Shown one piece after another: positions 1 through 10,147 of a stretch of DNA of 64,000 bases. Source of the DNA: Thereva unica (taxonomy: Eukaryota > Arthropoda > Insecta > Diptera > Therevidae). Both the position numbers and the translations under genes were made by a program. The notes below the pieces were generated by a model. It worked only from the letters and a program-made list of their open reading frames with translations, made no database searches and was not told where the DNA came from. The stretch is taken from contig OX465281.1 of assembly GCA_949987705.1 (NCBI GenBank), positions 162,516,393 to 162,580,392 on the forward strand, in the 5' to 3' direction. Position 1 is the stretch's first letter, and every line of letters begins with the position of its first letter.

Positions 1-226
1 AAACCCTATTTCACCCGCTTAAGGGATGAATTTCGAAAAATCGCTTTATAGTGGATATCCACGTCATTATAGGGATGCACTGTCAAAATTTCAGCCCTAT
101 AGCTTTAGCGGTTTGTAAAAACCCCATTTCACACCCTTAGGGGATGAATTTTGAAAAATCGCTCTTTAGTGGATGTCCACGTCAATATAGGGATCCACTG
201 TTAAAATTTCAACCCTATAGCTAAAG
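1..226. repeat. 117-bp tandem repeat array, left segment
   Basis: About two units of a ~117-bp repeat. Each unit carries a stretch like GGGATGAATTTCGAAAAATC, then a block ending in an AGC(T/C)..AGCGGTTTG motif. The same units continue at 5895-6591 and 23001-23520, so this is one array split by insertions. No coding potential is seen. Confidence 0.9.
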
Positions 227-704
227 CATGGGCGTAGCAACTGGGTGGGCCAGGTGGGCCAGGCCCACCCCAGAATCCTTCTGGCCCACCCCACAGTAAA
301 AGTGATTCACTTATTAAAAACAAGATAAATCCGCTCTAAAACCCGTGATGTTACATAATGCTTAAAACAATTTTACAAAAAATAGTTTTTAAATCATCCC
401 TCGGTCGTGGTCCACCGTTAAACTACGATTATAATTGTGGCGCATGACACAGCGTAGTGGCCCAATGGCCATGGAGATAAAGCTGGAAAAACATAATTGC
501 ATTGCGTTGTATTGCTTGGGTGGGTCTCAAGTGCATTTCATACAATGCAGTGCCGTTTTTATAAGAAAGCAGTCTTTGAAATACTACTTTCTTCAGTACA
601 GCGTTGCCTACTCTTGCCTCCAGAGACCACTAGATTCGACTTTTAAAACCACCAGTAAACCACTAAAATGTTTTCCTCTCGTCAGTAACTAGATATTCCA
701 CTAA

Positions 705-1710
705 CCCCCTATTCTAAAATTGAGACCAGTCATAAGTCACAAGCTTTAGCGACTCGCGCTTGCTTTTTATAAACTTCTTATTTTGGTTTCTATGTCGATG
801 TTGACAAAAGTTACGTATAAACAACTTCAAAATAAATACCTCTAGAATACAGGGGTATATCTAAAGTTCCTCAAACTTAATGTTAGATAGACGCTGTTCC
901 CAACTAATTCAAAAACAAAATGATAATCACTGCACTAATAAATTGCTATAAAATAATAGATTTTAAAAATAGAATCAGCATTATTGCTTTGACAAATTAC
1001 CATTATAACCTGGCTTCATTGACCGAACTGCCTAAGTACGAGTAAATTAGTGAACTGAACTTGAAAATAGCCTCAATTCGCATACTGAGGATAATGGTGG
1101 ATCCACACTACGCGAACTTAGCTCTTACACGCTTTTGCCTATTTTTCATAAAGAGTTTTGTGATTGTTTTACTACCTTTTTAATGACAAGGGTAGTGCCG
1201 CAAAACAGCGCGGACAATAGTCTGGAATTAAAAAGGTGCATTGTACGTTCACACAATACGGGCTTTACAAAAGCGCATACGGCCTTTCAAATGGAAATTG
1301 GGTTTTTGTGAATGTAGATTAATTAATATTCATTTTTAAAAAGCTCATAAATTATTTGCTTTCAGATTAGTTCTTACTTTAGGATCCAACATAAATCTAA
1401 TAATTCTAGATATCACTCTCAACTCCGCCCTATGTCCCATGAGGGATTAAAGGAGCGCAATGATGATGATGAATGACTCCCGATTCAGAAAATTATGCCC
1501 CCTGTTCTAAAATTGTGACCAGTCATAAGTCATAAGGTTTGGGGGCTCATGCTTACATCTTATGAAAGTCTTTTTTTGGTTTTTATGTCAATGCTAAGAG
1601 AAGTTACGTTTATTTCATTCCTACTTCGCTTCTAAGTTACTTTTGATTTAGTAAAGGTTTTCTATTATGATTGTGTTGTGACTTATAGTTGCTTCTAGAA
1701 TACGGGGGTA
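705..1710. repeat. Diverged internal direct repeat in the hAT-like element
   Basis: About 705-858 and 1498-1710 share order and sequence: a start like TTCTAAAATTG, then GACCAGTCATAAGTCA, then TCTAGAATAC(A/G)GGGGTA at the end. The copies are diverged and the second has extra sequence. The remaining hAT interior (roughly 230-2620) is AT-rich, has only short frames, and shows no recognisable gene. Confidence 0.5.
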
Positions 1711-2833
1711 AAAGTATACGGGTGCGCTTTTCAAACGCCTTACGGCCAAAAGCACGTGGAAACTAAGTTTATGTAGTGAGGACGGTCCTTAAAACAGACC
1801 TCAGTTCCCCCAACTGGATTCGAACTAAAGTTAAACGTTAAAGCGAGTCACTCTTGATGCGTCTTTAAGCTGCAGAACTTCATACGAATAATTGGTGGTA
1901 TTTTTGGTCTCATTGCACTTTGGCAAAAAACTTTTGTTTTTTATTTAAGTGAATCATTAGGTCAGTGGTAATTGATGTCTTATTATGGTTTAGTGAATGG
2001 CCAATACTAATTTTGTATACTTGTACATTTTCCTATTACCACCAAAAAAAATCTACTAACCACTAGATGTTTTCCTCACTAAAGGCAACTATAAACTACC
2101 AGTTCTAGTGGCAAAACCACTAAGTTGGCAATGCTGCTTCGGAAATAACTTGCACGCTCGTAACGCAATGCAAAACTTATTACCAGCTTTAGACAAAGAG
2201 TATAATTTCTTACGGAAGAAAAGGCAAAAAGTCAGGAGCTAAGTTCATTTGATATATACGTAACATATAACGCGGAATACAACCAGAAATAAATAGTTAA
2301 GTCGTTGAGTTTTAAATTCAAATCCAACTCAACTTGGCTCCAATAGAAACTCAATAATGATGAAAACCGCCAGTATGATGTCAAGCTGGCTAGCCACACA
2401 GCGATCTTTCGAACTGAACACGATAAAAAACAGCATTGAGGATAACGTAACGTAATGCCGATTTTTTCTCCGGTTTTGGAGGAACACGATTATTATCGAT
2501 CGGCCTATCAAGGTGGCTAGGAACGTGCTTACCTCCCATTTAAAAGTTCTAAATACCTAGGTAGTTTATTCTTAAAAATTGAAGAAAAAAAAAAAAATTT
2601 TTTGTTATTTATCATCTGTCAGTCGGTAATTGGTGGTCAGTCATCAGCGGAATAGGGGGAATAACATGTAGCATAACATGCACGTGCCGTAACTATTTCG
2701 GACTGATGGAAGTGCGATCATAACCTCCTAGCGGTGGCCACTGGTAACTATTCTATGAGAGAGGATAGGCTAATATGATCGGGCTAGTCCCTTCCAAGTA
2801 AGGTTGGCGTGAGGCTAATAACCTCACCCGTAA

Positions 2834-3769
2834 AAAACAATTATTACGGAACGAGCAACATGCCTCGGATACTGGAATAAACGACGACGACCACGGCAAC
2901 GAAAAAGGCAAAACGATTTACGAATTTTTTCATGGAACGTTCGAACTCTGTACAGAACTCGAGCTTCAAAACATCTAGCCGATACCCTGTCAAAGTATAA
3001 AGCTGACATTACCGCCATTCAGGAGATGAGGTGGACAGGGAATGGTGTTTTGCAAAAACCTGAGTATGACGTATATTACAGCTGTCATACAAAACACCAT
3101 GTTCTAGGAGTAGGTTTTATGGTTAGCAAAAGAATGAAGCCTACCATTATCGGCTTTAAAGCAATAAACGAAAGGCTATGCTCCCTTCGTGTGCGAGGTA
3201 AATTTAAGAACATCAGCCTCATAAACGTTCACGCACCTACAGAAGAGTCCCCGGATGATGATAAAGAAGAATTCTTCGAATTAGTTGAACGGGAACTTAA
3301 TGCCTGCCCCAGGTATGATGTAAAAATCATACTGGGAGATCTGAACGCCAAAGTAGGCCGGGAGCCCATATACAGGCAATATGTCGGCAACCACAGCTTG
3401 CATGAAAACACTAATGACAATGGACAGCGAGTTGTAGAGATGGCAGCAAGTAAGAACTTGGTCGTTGCAAGCACTAGATTTGCGCGTAAAGATATCCATA
3501 AAGCCACCTGGGTATCTCCTGATGGAGCCACTCGCAACCAAATAGATCATGTGTTGATAGACCGCCGCCACCTTTCGGGTCTGATGACGGTACGAACGTA
3601 CCGAGGTGCCAACTTCGACTCGGATCACTATCTTGTTGGTATGGTGCTCCGAGAGCGCATTACAACGCTGAAAAGCTTTGTATCCGCTGATCAGGCTCGA
3701 ATCAACACAGCTGCACTACGCAATGAAATGGCCAGAAACAGCTACGGTCATGCATTAGAACTCGCCTAA
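2834..3769 (+). pseudogene. LINE endonuclease domain (APE type)
   Basis: Encodes the endonuclease that nicks target DNA for target-primed reverse transcription. The frame is open from 2834, though its first ATG is at 3026. The family pattern WNVRTLY lies upstream of that ATG, near 2933, so the true N-terminus is earlier and its start codon is not visible. Motifs in order: IQEMRW, INVHAPTE, GDLNAKVG, NQIDHVLID and SDHYLV, which hold the catalytic Asp, Asn and His positions. The frame stops at 3767-3769 and the protein continues in another frame from about 3766. Such LINE endonucleases are often mislabelled as craniofacial development protein 2. Confidence 0.88.
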
Positions 3770-3783
3770 GTCCTGGGGATGAG

Positions 3784-5517
3784 ATGCCGGGCGTTGAAGA
3801 GAACTGGACCCGCCTTAAAAATACTGTCATTAGTACTGCTGATTCCATCTTAGGCAGAAGTCGTAAAGATCGGAACGACTGGTTCGATAATGAATGCAAG
3901 CTGGCAACTGAACGTAAGAATGCTGCGTACCGAGCCATGCAGCAGTCTCAGAGAACACGGGCACGCGAAGAGAACTATAAAGAGCTCAGAAAAGAAGAAA
4001 AGAGAATTCTCAGACGGAAAAAGGAAGCCTGGGAAAAAAATCTCGTGTGTGAGCTAGAACAGTACAGAGAACGACGGCCGCACCAGGCGCGGGAGTTCTA
4101 CCAAAGAGTCCGCAGTATGACGCAATTCACACCACGTTGCACATACTGCAAGGACAAAGAAGGTAATCTGATCACCGATCCTAAAGGCATCTTGGAGCGA
4201 TGGGAAGAGCACTTTCATGAATTGCTAAATGGCGAGCTAACTGAGGATTCGGAGGCTCCACCAATATCTGATGACAATGCTATGCTGCCGCCACCAAGCA
4301 TAGAAGAAGTTAGCAGAGCCATCAGCCGGCTCAAAAACAACAAGGCCTCGGGTGCAGACGTCATCGCAGCGGATCTGGTTAAATATGGAAGGCCTACATT
4401 ACACCAAGCGATTCATGAATTAATTGTGCAAGTATGGGAGCAGGAAGTGATGCCAGAAGACTGGAGAAAAGGCATCCTCTGTCCGGTACACAAAAAAGAA
4501 GATATCACAGCGTGCACTAATTATCGCGGTATAACGTTGTTGAGTACAGTGTATAAGATATTTTCCGCTATCCTACAAAACAGGATGGCCCCATACGCCA
4601 GAAACATCATAGGCCATTACCAGTGTGGCTTCAGCCCAGGCAAATCAACGACTGATCAGATTTTCACCTTGAGGCAGGCTATGGAAAAATGTCTAGAGTT
4701 TCAAAACTCAATTCAACACCTCTTCATAGACTTTAAAGCCGCCTATGATAGCATAGCCAGGGTAGAACTCTACAAAGCCATGAGAGAATTCGGCATCCCC
4801 AACAAACTGACAAGACTATGTAGGTTGACTATGATCAATGTGTCAAGCCAAGTAAAGGTATCCGGAACACTGTCCAGACCAATCAACATCTATAATGGAC
4901 TCCGACAAGGGGACGGTCTGGCCTGCCTCCTTTTCAACCTGGCGTTGGAGAAAGTGATCCGAGATTCGGGCGTGACATCTAGGGGTACAATCCTCCACAA
5001 GTCCACCCAATTACTGGCTTACGCAGACGACATTGACATCATTGGAAGAACAACAACAGCTGTACAAGAAGCTTTCAATCAGATTGAGCAAGCGGCAGGA
5101 AATCTGGGACTGCACATTAACGAAAGCAAAACAAAGTACATGGTGGCCTCGTCTGGAAGAACACCTAACATTGGTCCCACAATCAAGGTAGCGGAACACG
5201 AGTTTGACGTGGTAAAATCATTTACCTACCTTGGGTCAATAGTAGCAGCCGACAATAGCATGGAACCAGAAATACGCGCACGATTGCTAAAAGCCAACAA
5301 AGCCTACTATAGTCTGTCAAGGCTCTTCAAATCCAAATATCTAACCATAACGTCTAAACTTTTACTATATAAGACGATGGTCTTACCCGTTCTCACATAT
5401 GCATCCGAAACGTGGGTGCTTAGCAAAAAGCACTCAAACCTCTTGGGCGTGTTTGAGAGGAAAATACTTCGGAGGATTGTTGGCCCCGTATGTGAGGAAG
5501 GACGATTTCTACAATGA
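3784..5517 (+). pseudogene. LINE reverse transcriptase domain
   Basis: Continuation of the LINE polyprotein after a frameshift. A Lys/Arg-rich linker covers roughly the first 110 residues. The reverse transcriptase follows, with NYRGITLLS, GFSPGKSTTDQI, FIDFKAAYDSI (first catalytic Asp), GLRQGDGL and LAYADDIDII (the ADD catalytic pair). The thumb region includes FTYLGS and the LINE C-terminal KTMVLPVLTYASETW. The frame ends at 5517 soon after GPVCEEG, where another frameshift moves the reading to a different frame. Key residues remain, but the frameshifts make it a pseudogene. Confidence 0.9.
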
Positions 5518-5805
5518 CGAGATCTACGAGCGCTATCGCGACATAGATGTTGTGAAGAAAATAAAGCTCGGTAGGCTCCGGTGGGCAGGGCATCTAGCTC
5601 GTATGAGTAAGATGAGCCTGCTCGGAAAGTTCTCTGCGGTAAGACCTATGGGGTGCGACAGCGAGGGAGGCCCAACCTTCGCTGGAAGGATGGCGTGGAC
5701 CAGGACGCTCAGAGTTTAGGGATGCCAAACTGGATGACATCGGCTCAGAATCGGGACCGGTGGAGAGAACAGTTGCGCGAGGCCAGGACCGGATCCCGGT
5801 TGTAG
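5488..5805 (+). pseudogene. LINE ORF C-terminus, frameshifted remainder
   Basis: After the frame lost at 5517, the C-terminal region continues in the frame of the 5399-5719 ORF (LGRLRWAGHLARM). It shifts once more near 5650 to read RQRGRPNLRWKDG and ends in REARTGSRL, with a TAG at 5803-5805. The (GAA)n tail follows within ten bases. These motifs are typical of the end of RTE ORFs. Confidence 0.75.
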
Positions 5806-5894
5806 AGCCGTTAAAGAAGAAGAAGAAGAAGTCGGTAATTAATAGTGGTTTAAAATCTGGCCCACCCCAGCAAAAATTCATTGCTACGCCCATG

Positions 5895-6591
5895 AGCTAA
5901 AGCGGTTTGGATAAACCCTATTTCACCCGCTTAAGGGATGAATTTCGAAAAATCGCTTTATAGTGGATGTCCACTCCACTATATGGATGCACTGTCCAAA
6001 TTTCAGCCCTATAGCTTTAGCGGTTTGTAAAAACCCCATTTCACACCCTTAGGGGATGAATTTTGAAAAATCGCTCTTTAGTGGATGTCCACGTCAATAT
6101 AGGGATCCACTGTTAAAATTTCAACCCTATAGCTAAAGCGGTTTGGATAAACCCTATTTCACCGCTTAAGGGATGAATTTCGAAAAATCGCTTTATAGTG
6201 GATGTCCACTCCATTATAAGGATGCACTGTCCGAATTTCAGCCCTATAGCTTTAGCGGTTTGTAAAAACCCTATTTCACACACTTAGGGGATGAATTTTG
6301 AAAAATCGCTCTTTAGTGGATTACTGGATGTAAACGTCATTATAGGGATGCACTGTCAAAATTTCAGCCCTATAGCCTTAGCGGTTTGTAAAAACCCCAT
6401 TTCACACCCTTAGGGGATGAATTTCGAAAAATCGCTCTTTAGTGGATGTCCACGTCAATATAGGGATCCACTGTTAAAATTTCAACCCTATAGCTCCAGC
6501 GGTTTGGATAAACCCCATTTCACCCCCTTAAGGGATGAATTTCGAAAAATCGCTTTATAGTGGATGTCCACGCCATTATAGGGATGCACTG
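5895..6591. repeat. 117-bp tandem repeat array, middle segment
   Basis: About six further units of the array that starts at 1, with alternating subtypes. One group reads TTTCACCCGCTTAAGG and the other TTTCACACCCTTAGG. One unit near 6320 has a small internal duplication. The array is cut by BEL1 at the target CACTG. Confidence 0.9.
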
Positions 6592-7625
6592 TGTTTGATC
6601 ACGTAAAAAGTACGCAATCGTAAACAATGCAATTTGCCTAAAAATAAAAACGATTAAAAATGAGACCTAAATTCCTACTCACCTGTCAACACTGGTTCCA
6701 GCATCTCCAGTCCATCCCATCTCCGCTTCGCATTCAACGCACTAAAAATATAGATATAAAATTAAAAATAAAATCAATAAAAATAAAAACTCTGCTTACC
6801 TCAATCAAACAGCTGCCAGAATGACAGCAATACACCAACACATATCAATATTGCACGATGGTGGGAAGGTTCCCAAGTTCCCCACCAACACCTATTGTGT
6901 ACACCGAAATAAATATCGCAGCACGGGCATCCGAAAATTCAGATCATACTTGATCTTCTCAGCGTGTCGAGCGAGAAGAAATTCAGCAAACAGCTAATGA
7001 TCTCAAATTTGAATTAAACGCGTTGAAGTTCATGTAAATCTATATTACACTTAACGTGCCGAGTTAAGTGCAAATTCTTTATCACATACTTAACGTGCCG
7101 AGTTAAGTGCAAATTCTTTATCACATACTTAACGTGCCGAGTTAAGTGTAAATTCGGGATCACATTACATGAGATGAATTAATGTGAATTTCCGATTCCT
7201 GGATCCAATTTTATTTATCTAACAAAACTTTGAATTCTAGCGAAACCTCGAACCAAGTGATAGCCAACACGAGATTCAACCATATGATAATCAGATCTGC
7301 GGATAGACAACATTGCCAGTTAAGGATAATTGGAGTGAATTTGACCGGGTGAAATAATAATATATTAAGATTAGAATTATTAAAGATTTAAATTGAATTT
7401 ATGTTTTACGAATTTTAAATATTGTAGAAATCTTATTAAAAATTAATTGGAAGTTGTATTTGCTAAATATTGAACCAAATCTAAGATTATAGGAAAATTA
7501 AGCTTAAGATTGAATTATAATTATTAAATAAAAAGGTAAAAAATCGAATTAGTGCAACAGTCTTTTACTAAGCTATCCTTGCAATCACACATTGAGTTCG
7601 CACTTAGGCTTTACAAGCCAAAACA
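6592..7625 (+). repeat. BEL1 5' LTR
   Basis: 1034-bp terminal repeat, TG...CA. It matches 12047-12191 plus 22112-23000, the 3' LTR split by gypsy, whose total length is also 1034 bp. It holds three 39-bp palindromic repeats, described separately. Confidence 0.92.
7050..7163. promoter_or_regulatory. Triplicated palindrome in BEL1 LTR (candidate enhancer)
   Basis: CTTAACGTGCCGAGTTAAG occurs at 7050, 7089 and 7128, an exact 39-bp period. CTTAAC and GTTAAG form inverted half-sites. The same triplet is kept in the 3' LTR at 22425, 22464 and 22503. A dyad repeated three times in an LTR suggests a transcription-factor site cluster; that function is inference. Confidence 0.5.
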
Positions 7626-7628
7626 TTT

Positions 7629-7646
7629 TGGTCCTTCGAGCCGGAT
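7629..7646 (+). promoter_or_regulatory. BEL1 primer binding site, tRNA-Tyr-like
   Basis: TGGTCCTTCGAGCCGGAT lies three bases after the 5' LTR. It is complementary to a tRNA 3' end with acceptor strand TCGAAGG, discriminator A and CCA. From memory this matches eukaryotic tRNA-Tyr (acceptor CCTTCGA). The same site occurs at 29650 in BEL3 and, with one change, at 45148. Confidence 0.8.
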
Positions 7647-7741
7647 AATATATTTATAGAATTCCGGTATAATCAAGGCGCACTCAGTGATTGCAGCTTA
7701 GTTTGGAGATCTGTTGCATTAATATTCTCAAGTGACCTCCG

Positions 7742-10147
7742 CTGACTCCGACCAGGGATAAATTACTGAAAAAACAGGAGTTACTATTTGAGGAACTACA
7801 AACCTCCCTCAGGAACTACGCAAAGGATTCAAAAACTAGAAAGACGAATCCGTATCTTAAACGACGTCTTGGGCGTGTGAACACATTGTGGGAGCAGATA
7901 ACGAACAACCATGCTGCCCTCTTAGATGAAGCTGCGAGAGAGAATCCAATTGAAGCCGTAATCGCATACATCGCGAACCCAACATACATGGAACTAGAGG
8001 AATTATGTTTTCTTCACGTAGGTGAACTAGAGGAGCTTATAACACCATCAGAAGCTGCCAAACACAGCGCCTCCGTAAAAGGTTGTGTGCCAGCGTGTTC
8101 CCCTGAATCAAACCAAAGCAGCACTTCCGAAGACAGCACCTCATTAAAACTCCCTCGTATAACGCTGCCAAGCTTCTCTGGAAACTACACCGAGTGGACC
8201 TCATTCCACGATCTGTTTGTGGCCCTCGTACACAGCAAGAAGAATTTGTCCAACGCCGAGAAATTACATTACTTAAAGGCAAGTTCTCATGGAGAGGCCA
8301 CCCGACTTATACAGGGATTTGCGATAACAGAAAGCAATTATGAGACGGCTTGGAAAGTGTTGAAAGACCGGTTTGATAACAAACGAATGTTGGTACACGC
8401 TCAGCTCGACAAACTGTTTAATCAAAGCCAAGCTGTGGAAACCGCCGAATCTGTTAAAAGATTGCTTGACACTACCACGGAAAGTGTCCAAAATTTACAG
8501 AATCTAAACACGCAAAACGTTTACGATTTAATGTTAATCTATATAGTGACTAGAAAATTACCTAAAGATACCTTACAGCTCTGGGAACAACGGGTCGCCA
8601 ATGATGATGAACTACCCTCATTCAACAATCTAAAGCAATTCCTAGAGACTCGTTTTCGCACGTTGGAGGCTATTGACTCGTCCAAATCAACTTCGACTAA
8701 AGCCATCCAACAACCCAAACCCATCTCCAGATTCCAATCATTTGTCGTTAATAGAACGCCCACATGTGCACTTTGCGGAAAAGAACATTCGTTGAGAAAT
8801 TGTCCACAGTTTACCACACTACCCTTCACGGAAAAGAATAATATCGTGCGACGCAATGGTTTATGTATCAATTGTCTAGGTCGCGGACATCGCTCATCAA
8901 CCTGCCCTAGCAAACACACCTGCATCCACTGCAAGAAACGCCATCATTCACTTCTACACGTTGCTTCCACTACGCCGACATCCTCCAATTCCACTATAGC
9001 AAGTACCCAACAAACATCTCTCCAACCATTTGATTCTGTTACTACGCCTCAAACTCCCAGACCACAAAGCCAGGTAAACGTATTGCATTCCTCATCACAC
9101 AAGGAAATTCTTCTCTACACAGCCCTCATAACATTACAAGGAACCCACGGAATACAGGGAACCTTCAGAGCACTCCTTGATCCCGGATCCCAATCATCAT
9201 TTATATCAGAATACGCCGTTCAAACCCTAGCGTTGCCCAAGAGGCGTGTCACTGCACCAATATTCGGAGTAGGACAAGTTGAAGTTGGGACAGCCGAGAC
9301 CTTGGTGGAAACCGTTTTAGTAGTTCCATCACACAACTATGCGATGGATGTAACAGCGTTAGTATTCAAAAAGTTAACCAGTCCATTACCATCCCAACCC
9401 ATCACGTCAACCCAGTGGAATCACATTCAAGGGCTCCAGCTGGCTGATCCTACCTTTGATCGTCCAGGCCGCATCGACGTCATTCTTGGTGCAGATATTT
9501 ATGGATCACTCCTCCTACCCGACATTCGCAGAGGTCTGAAAGGTCAACCCACCGCTCAAAATACGATCCTTGGCTGGATATTAAGTGGAGAAGCATCTAA
9601 AGAAGACAGCAACTCGACCCCGATCAACTCTTTTACATCAATATTGTCTTTAACCAGTTTCAGTCAACAAGCCCAGAAATTTCGACGTGTTGAAGAAGTC
9701 CCCACAACAGCAGAACTTAGACGTGAACAACAGGACATTCCACTCACGAACAGTCCGTCCAACATCAGAAATCAGCTAACGTCTACACACAAGCCAGGAT
9801 TCAGTCAGCAATTAGTTCGCCAGAAGCATATCGAGGCTGCTCCTGTTCATTCTAAATCAAAACTCTTCTCAACACAAAGGAATACGTCCAAAACTGAAAC
9901 CAGTGCAAACAATCCAAAATCACTTCGTACACCTCTCAGTAATCGAGTCCTAAGAAAGACAAAGAGTTACCCAAATTTAGTGTCTCCAGTGGCCAGCAAA
10001 GTTTCGTCTAGGACTAAACCCCCCGGCAACGGCATCAACAACAACAGCAGCAAGGCTATCAACAGGAAGCCCACCACTACGAAAGGAACTCCGAAAGCCT
10101 CTCCGATTCTGAAGGGCCCCCATTACATCGCAGTCTCAACTCCGTAG
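7742..10147 (+). CDS. BEL1 Gag-protease polyprotein
   Basis: Capsid/nucleocapsid precursor fused to the BEL-type aspartic protease. No ATG opens the frame. It is open upstream of the GTG at 7877 back to a TGA near 7731, and CTG at 7742 gives a Gag-like start (LTPTRDKLL), so either a non-AUG start is used or the ATG was lost. In order: Gag core (DUF1759-like) from LPRITLPSFSGNYTEW; zinc knuckles CALCGKEHSLRNC, CINCLGRGHRSSTC and CIHCKKRHH; and the protease (DUF1758-like) with ALLDPGSQSSFIS, whose Asp is catalytic. The BEL backbone runs to FRRVEEVPTTAEL near 9735. A Ser/Lys-rich tail of non-BEL sequence follows, and the final ~43 residues look out of frame (see 10018-11835). Confidence 0.85.
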   Translation: MTPTRDKLLKKQELLFEELQTSLRNYAKDSKTRKTNPYLKRRLGRVNTLWEQITNNHAALLDEAARENPIEAVIAYIANPTYMELEELCFLHVGELEELITPSEAAKHSASVKGCVPACSPESNQSSTSEDSTSLKLPRITLPSFSGNYTEWTSFHDLFVALVHSKKNLSNAEKLHYLKASSHGEATRLIQGFAITESNYETAWKVLKDRFDNKRMLVHAQLDKLFNQSQAVETAESVKRLLDTTTESVQNLQNLNTQNVYDLMLIYIVTRKLPKDTLQLWEQRVANDDELPSFNNLKQFLETRFRTLEAIDSSKSTSTKAIQQPKPISRFQSFVVNRTPTCALCGKEHSLRNCPQFTTLPFTEKNNIVRRNGLCINCLGRGHRSSTCPSKHTCIHCKKRHHSLLHVASTTPTSSNSTIASTQQTSLQPFDSVTTPQTPRPQSQVNVLHSSSHKEILLYTALITLQGTHGIQGTFRALLDPGSQSSFISEYAVQTLALPKRRVTAPIFGVGQVEVGTAETLVETVLVVPSHNYAMDVTALVFKKLTSPLPSQPITSTQWNHIQGLQLADPTFDRPGRIDVILGADIYGSLLLPDIRRGLKGQPTAQNTILGWILSGEASKEDSNSTPINSFTSILSLTSFSQQAQKFRRVEEVPTTAELRREQQDIPLTNSPSNIRNQLTSTHKPGFSQQLVRQKHIEAAPVHSKSKLFSTQRNTSKTETSANNPKSLRTPLSNRVLRKTKSYPNLVSPVASKVSSRTKPPGNGINNNSSKAINRKPTTTKGTPKASPILKGPHYIAVSTP

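Larger units (their letters stand above)
2631..5830 (+). mobile_element. RTE-type non-LTR retrotransposon (LINE), near full length
   Basis: A 3.2-kb LINE inside the hAT-like element. It is flanked by GTCGGTAATT at 2621-2630 and again at 5831-5840, directly after a (GAA)n tail at about 5812-5830. The apurinic-type endonuclease lies before the reverse transcriptase, and the tail is a short microsatellite rather than poly(A). The ~3.2-kb length fits the RTE clade. Coding is broken by at least three frameshifts, so the copy is dead. Confidence 0.9.
227..5894. mobile_element. hAT-like DNA transposon (non-autonomous), host of a LINE insertion
   Basis: The ends are inverted: the left starts CATGGGCGTAGCAA and the right ends TTGCTACGCCCATG. 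A perfect 8-bp duplication AGCTAAAG flanks it at 219-226 and 5895-5902. An 8-bp duplication with short termini beginning CA is the hAT superfamily signature. GTGGGCCAG-like sequence recurs just inside both ends. No transposase frame is visible. Removing the LINE at 2631-5830 leaves about 2.46 kb, consistent with a non-autonomous element. Superfamily assignment rests on the duplication and termini only. Confidence 0.8.

Noticed and set aside
435..692. 85-residue ORF in the hAT-like element
   Set aside because: No domain, low complexity and no transposase motif; likely chance.
3026..3769. Host craniofacial development protein 2-like gene
   Set aside because: It is the LINE endonuclease, directly followed by its reverse transcriptase and flanked by a LINE duplication.
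8037..8934. Antisense ORFs over BEL and gypsy coding regions
   Set aside because: They are shadows of the sense frames without independent motifs.
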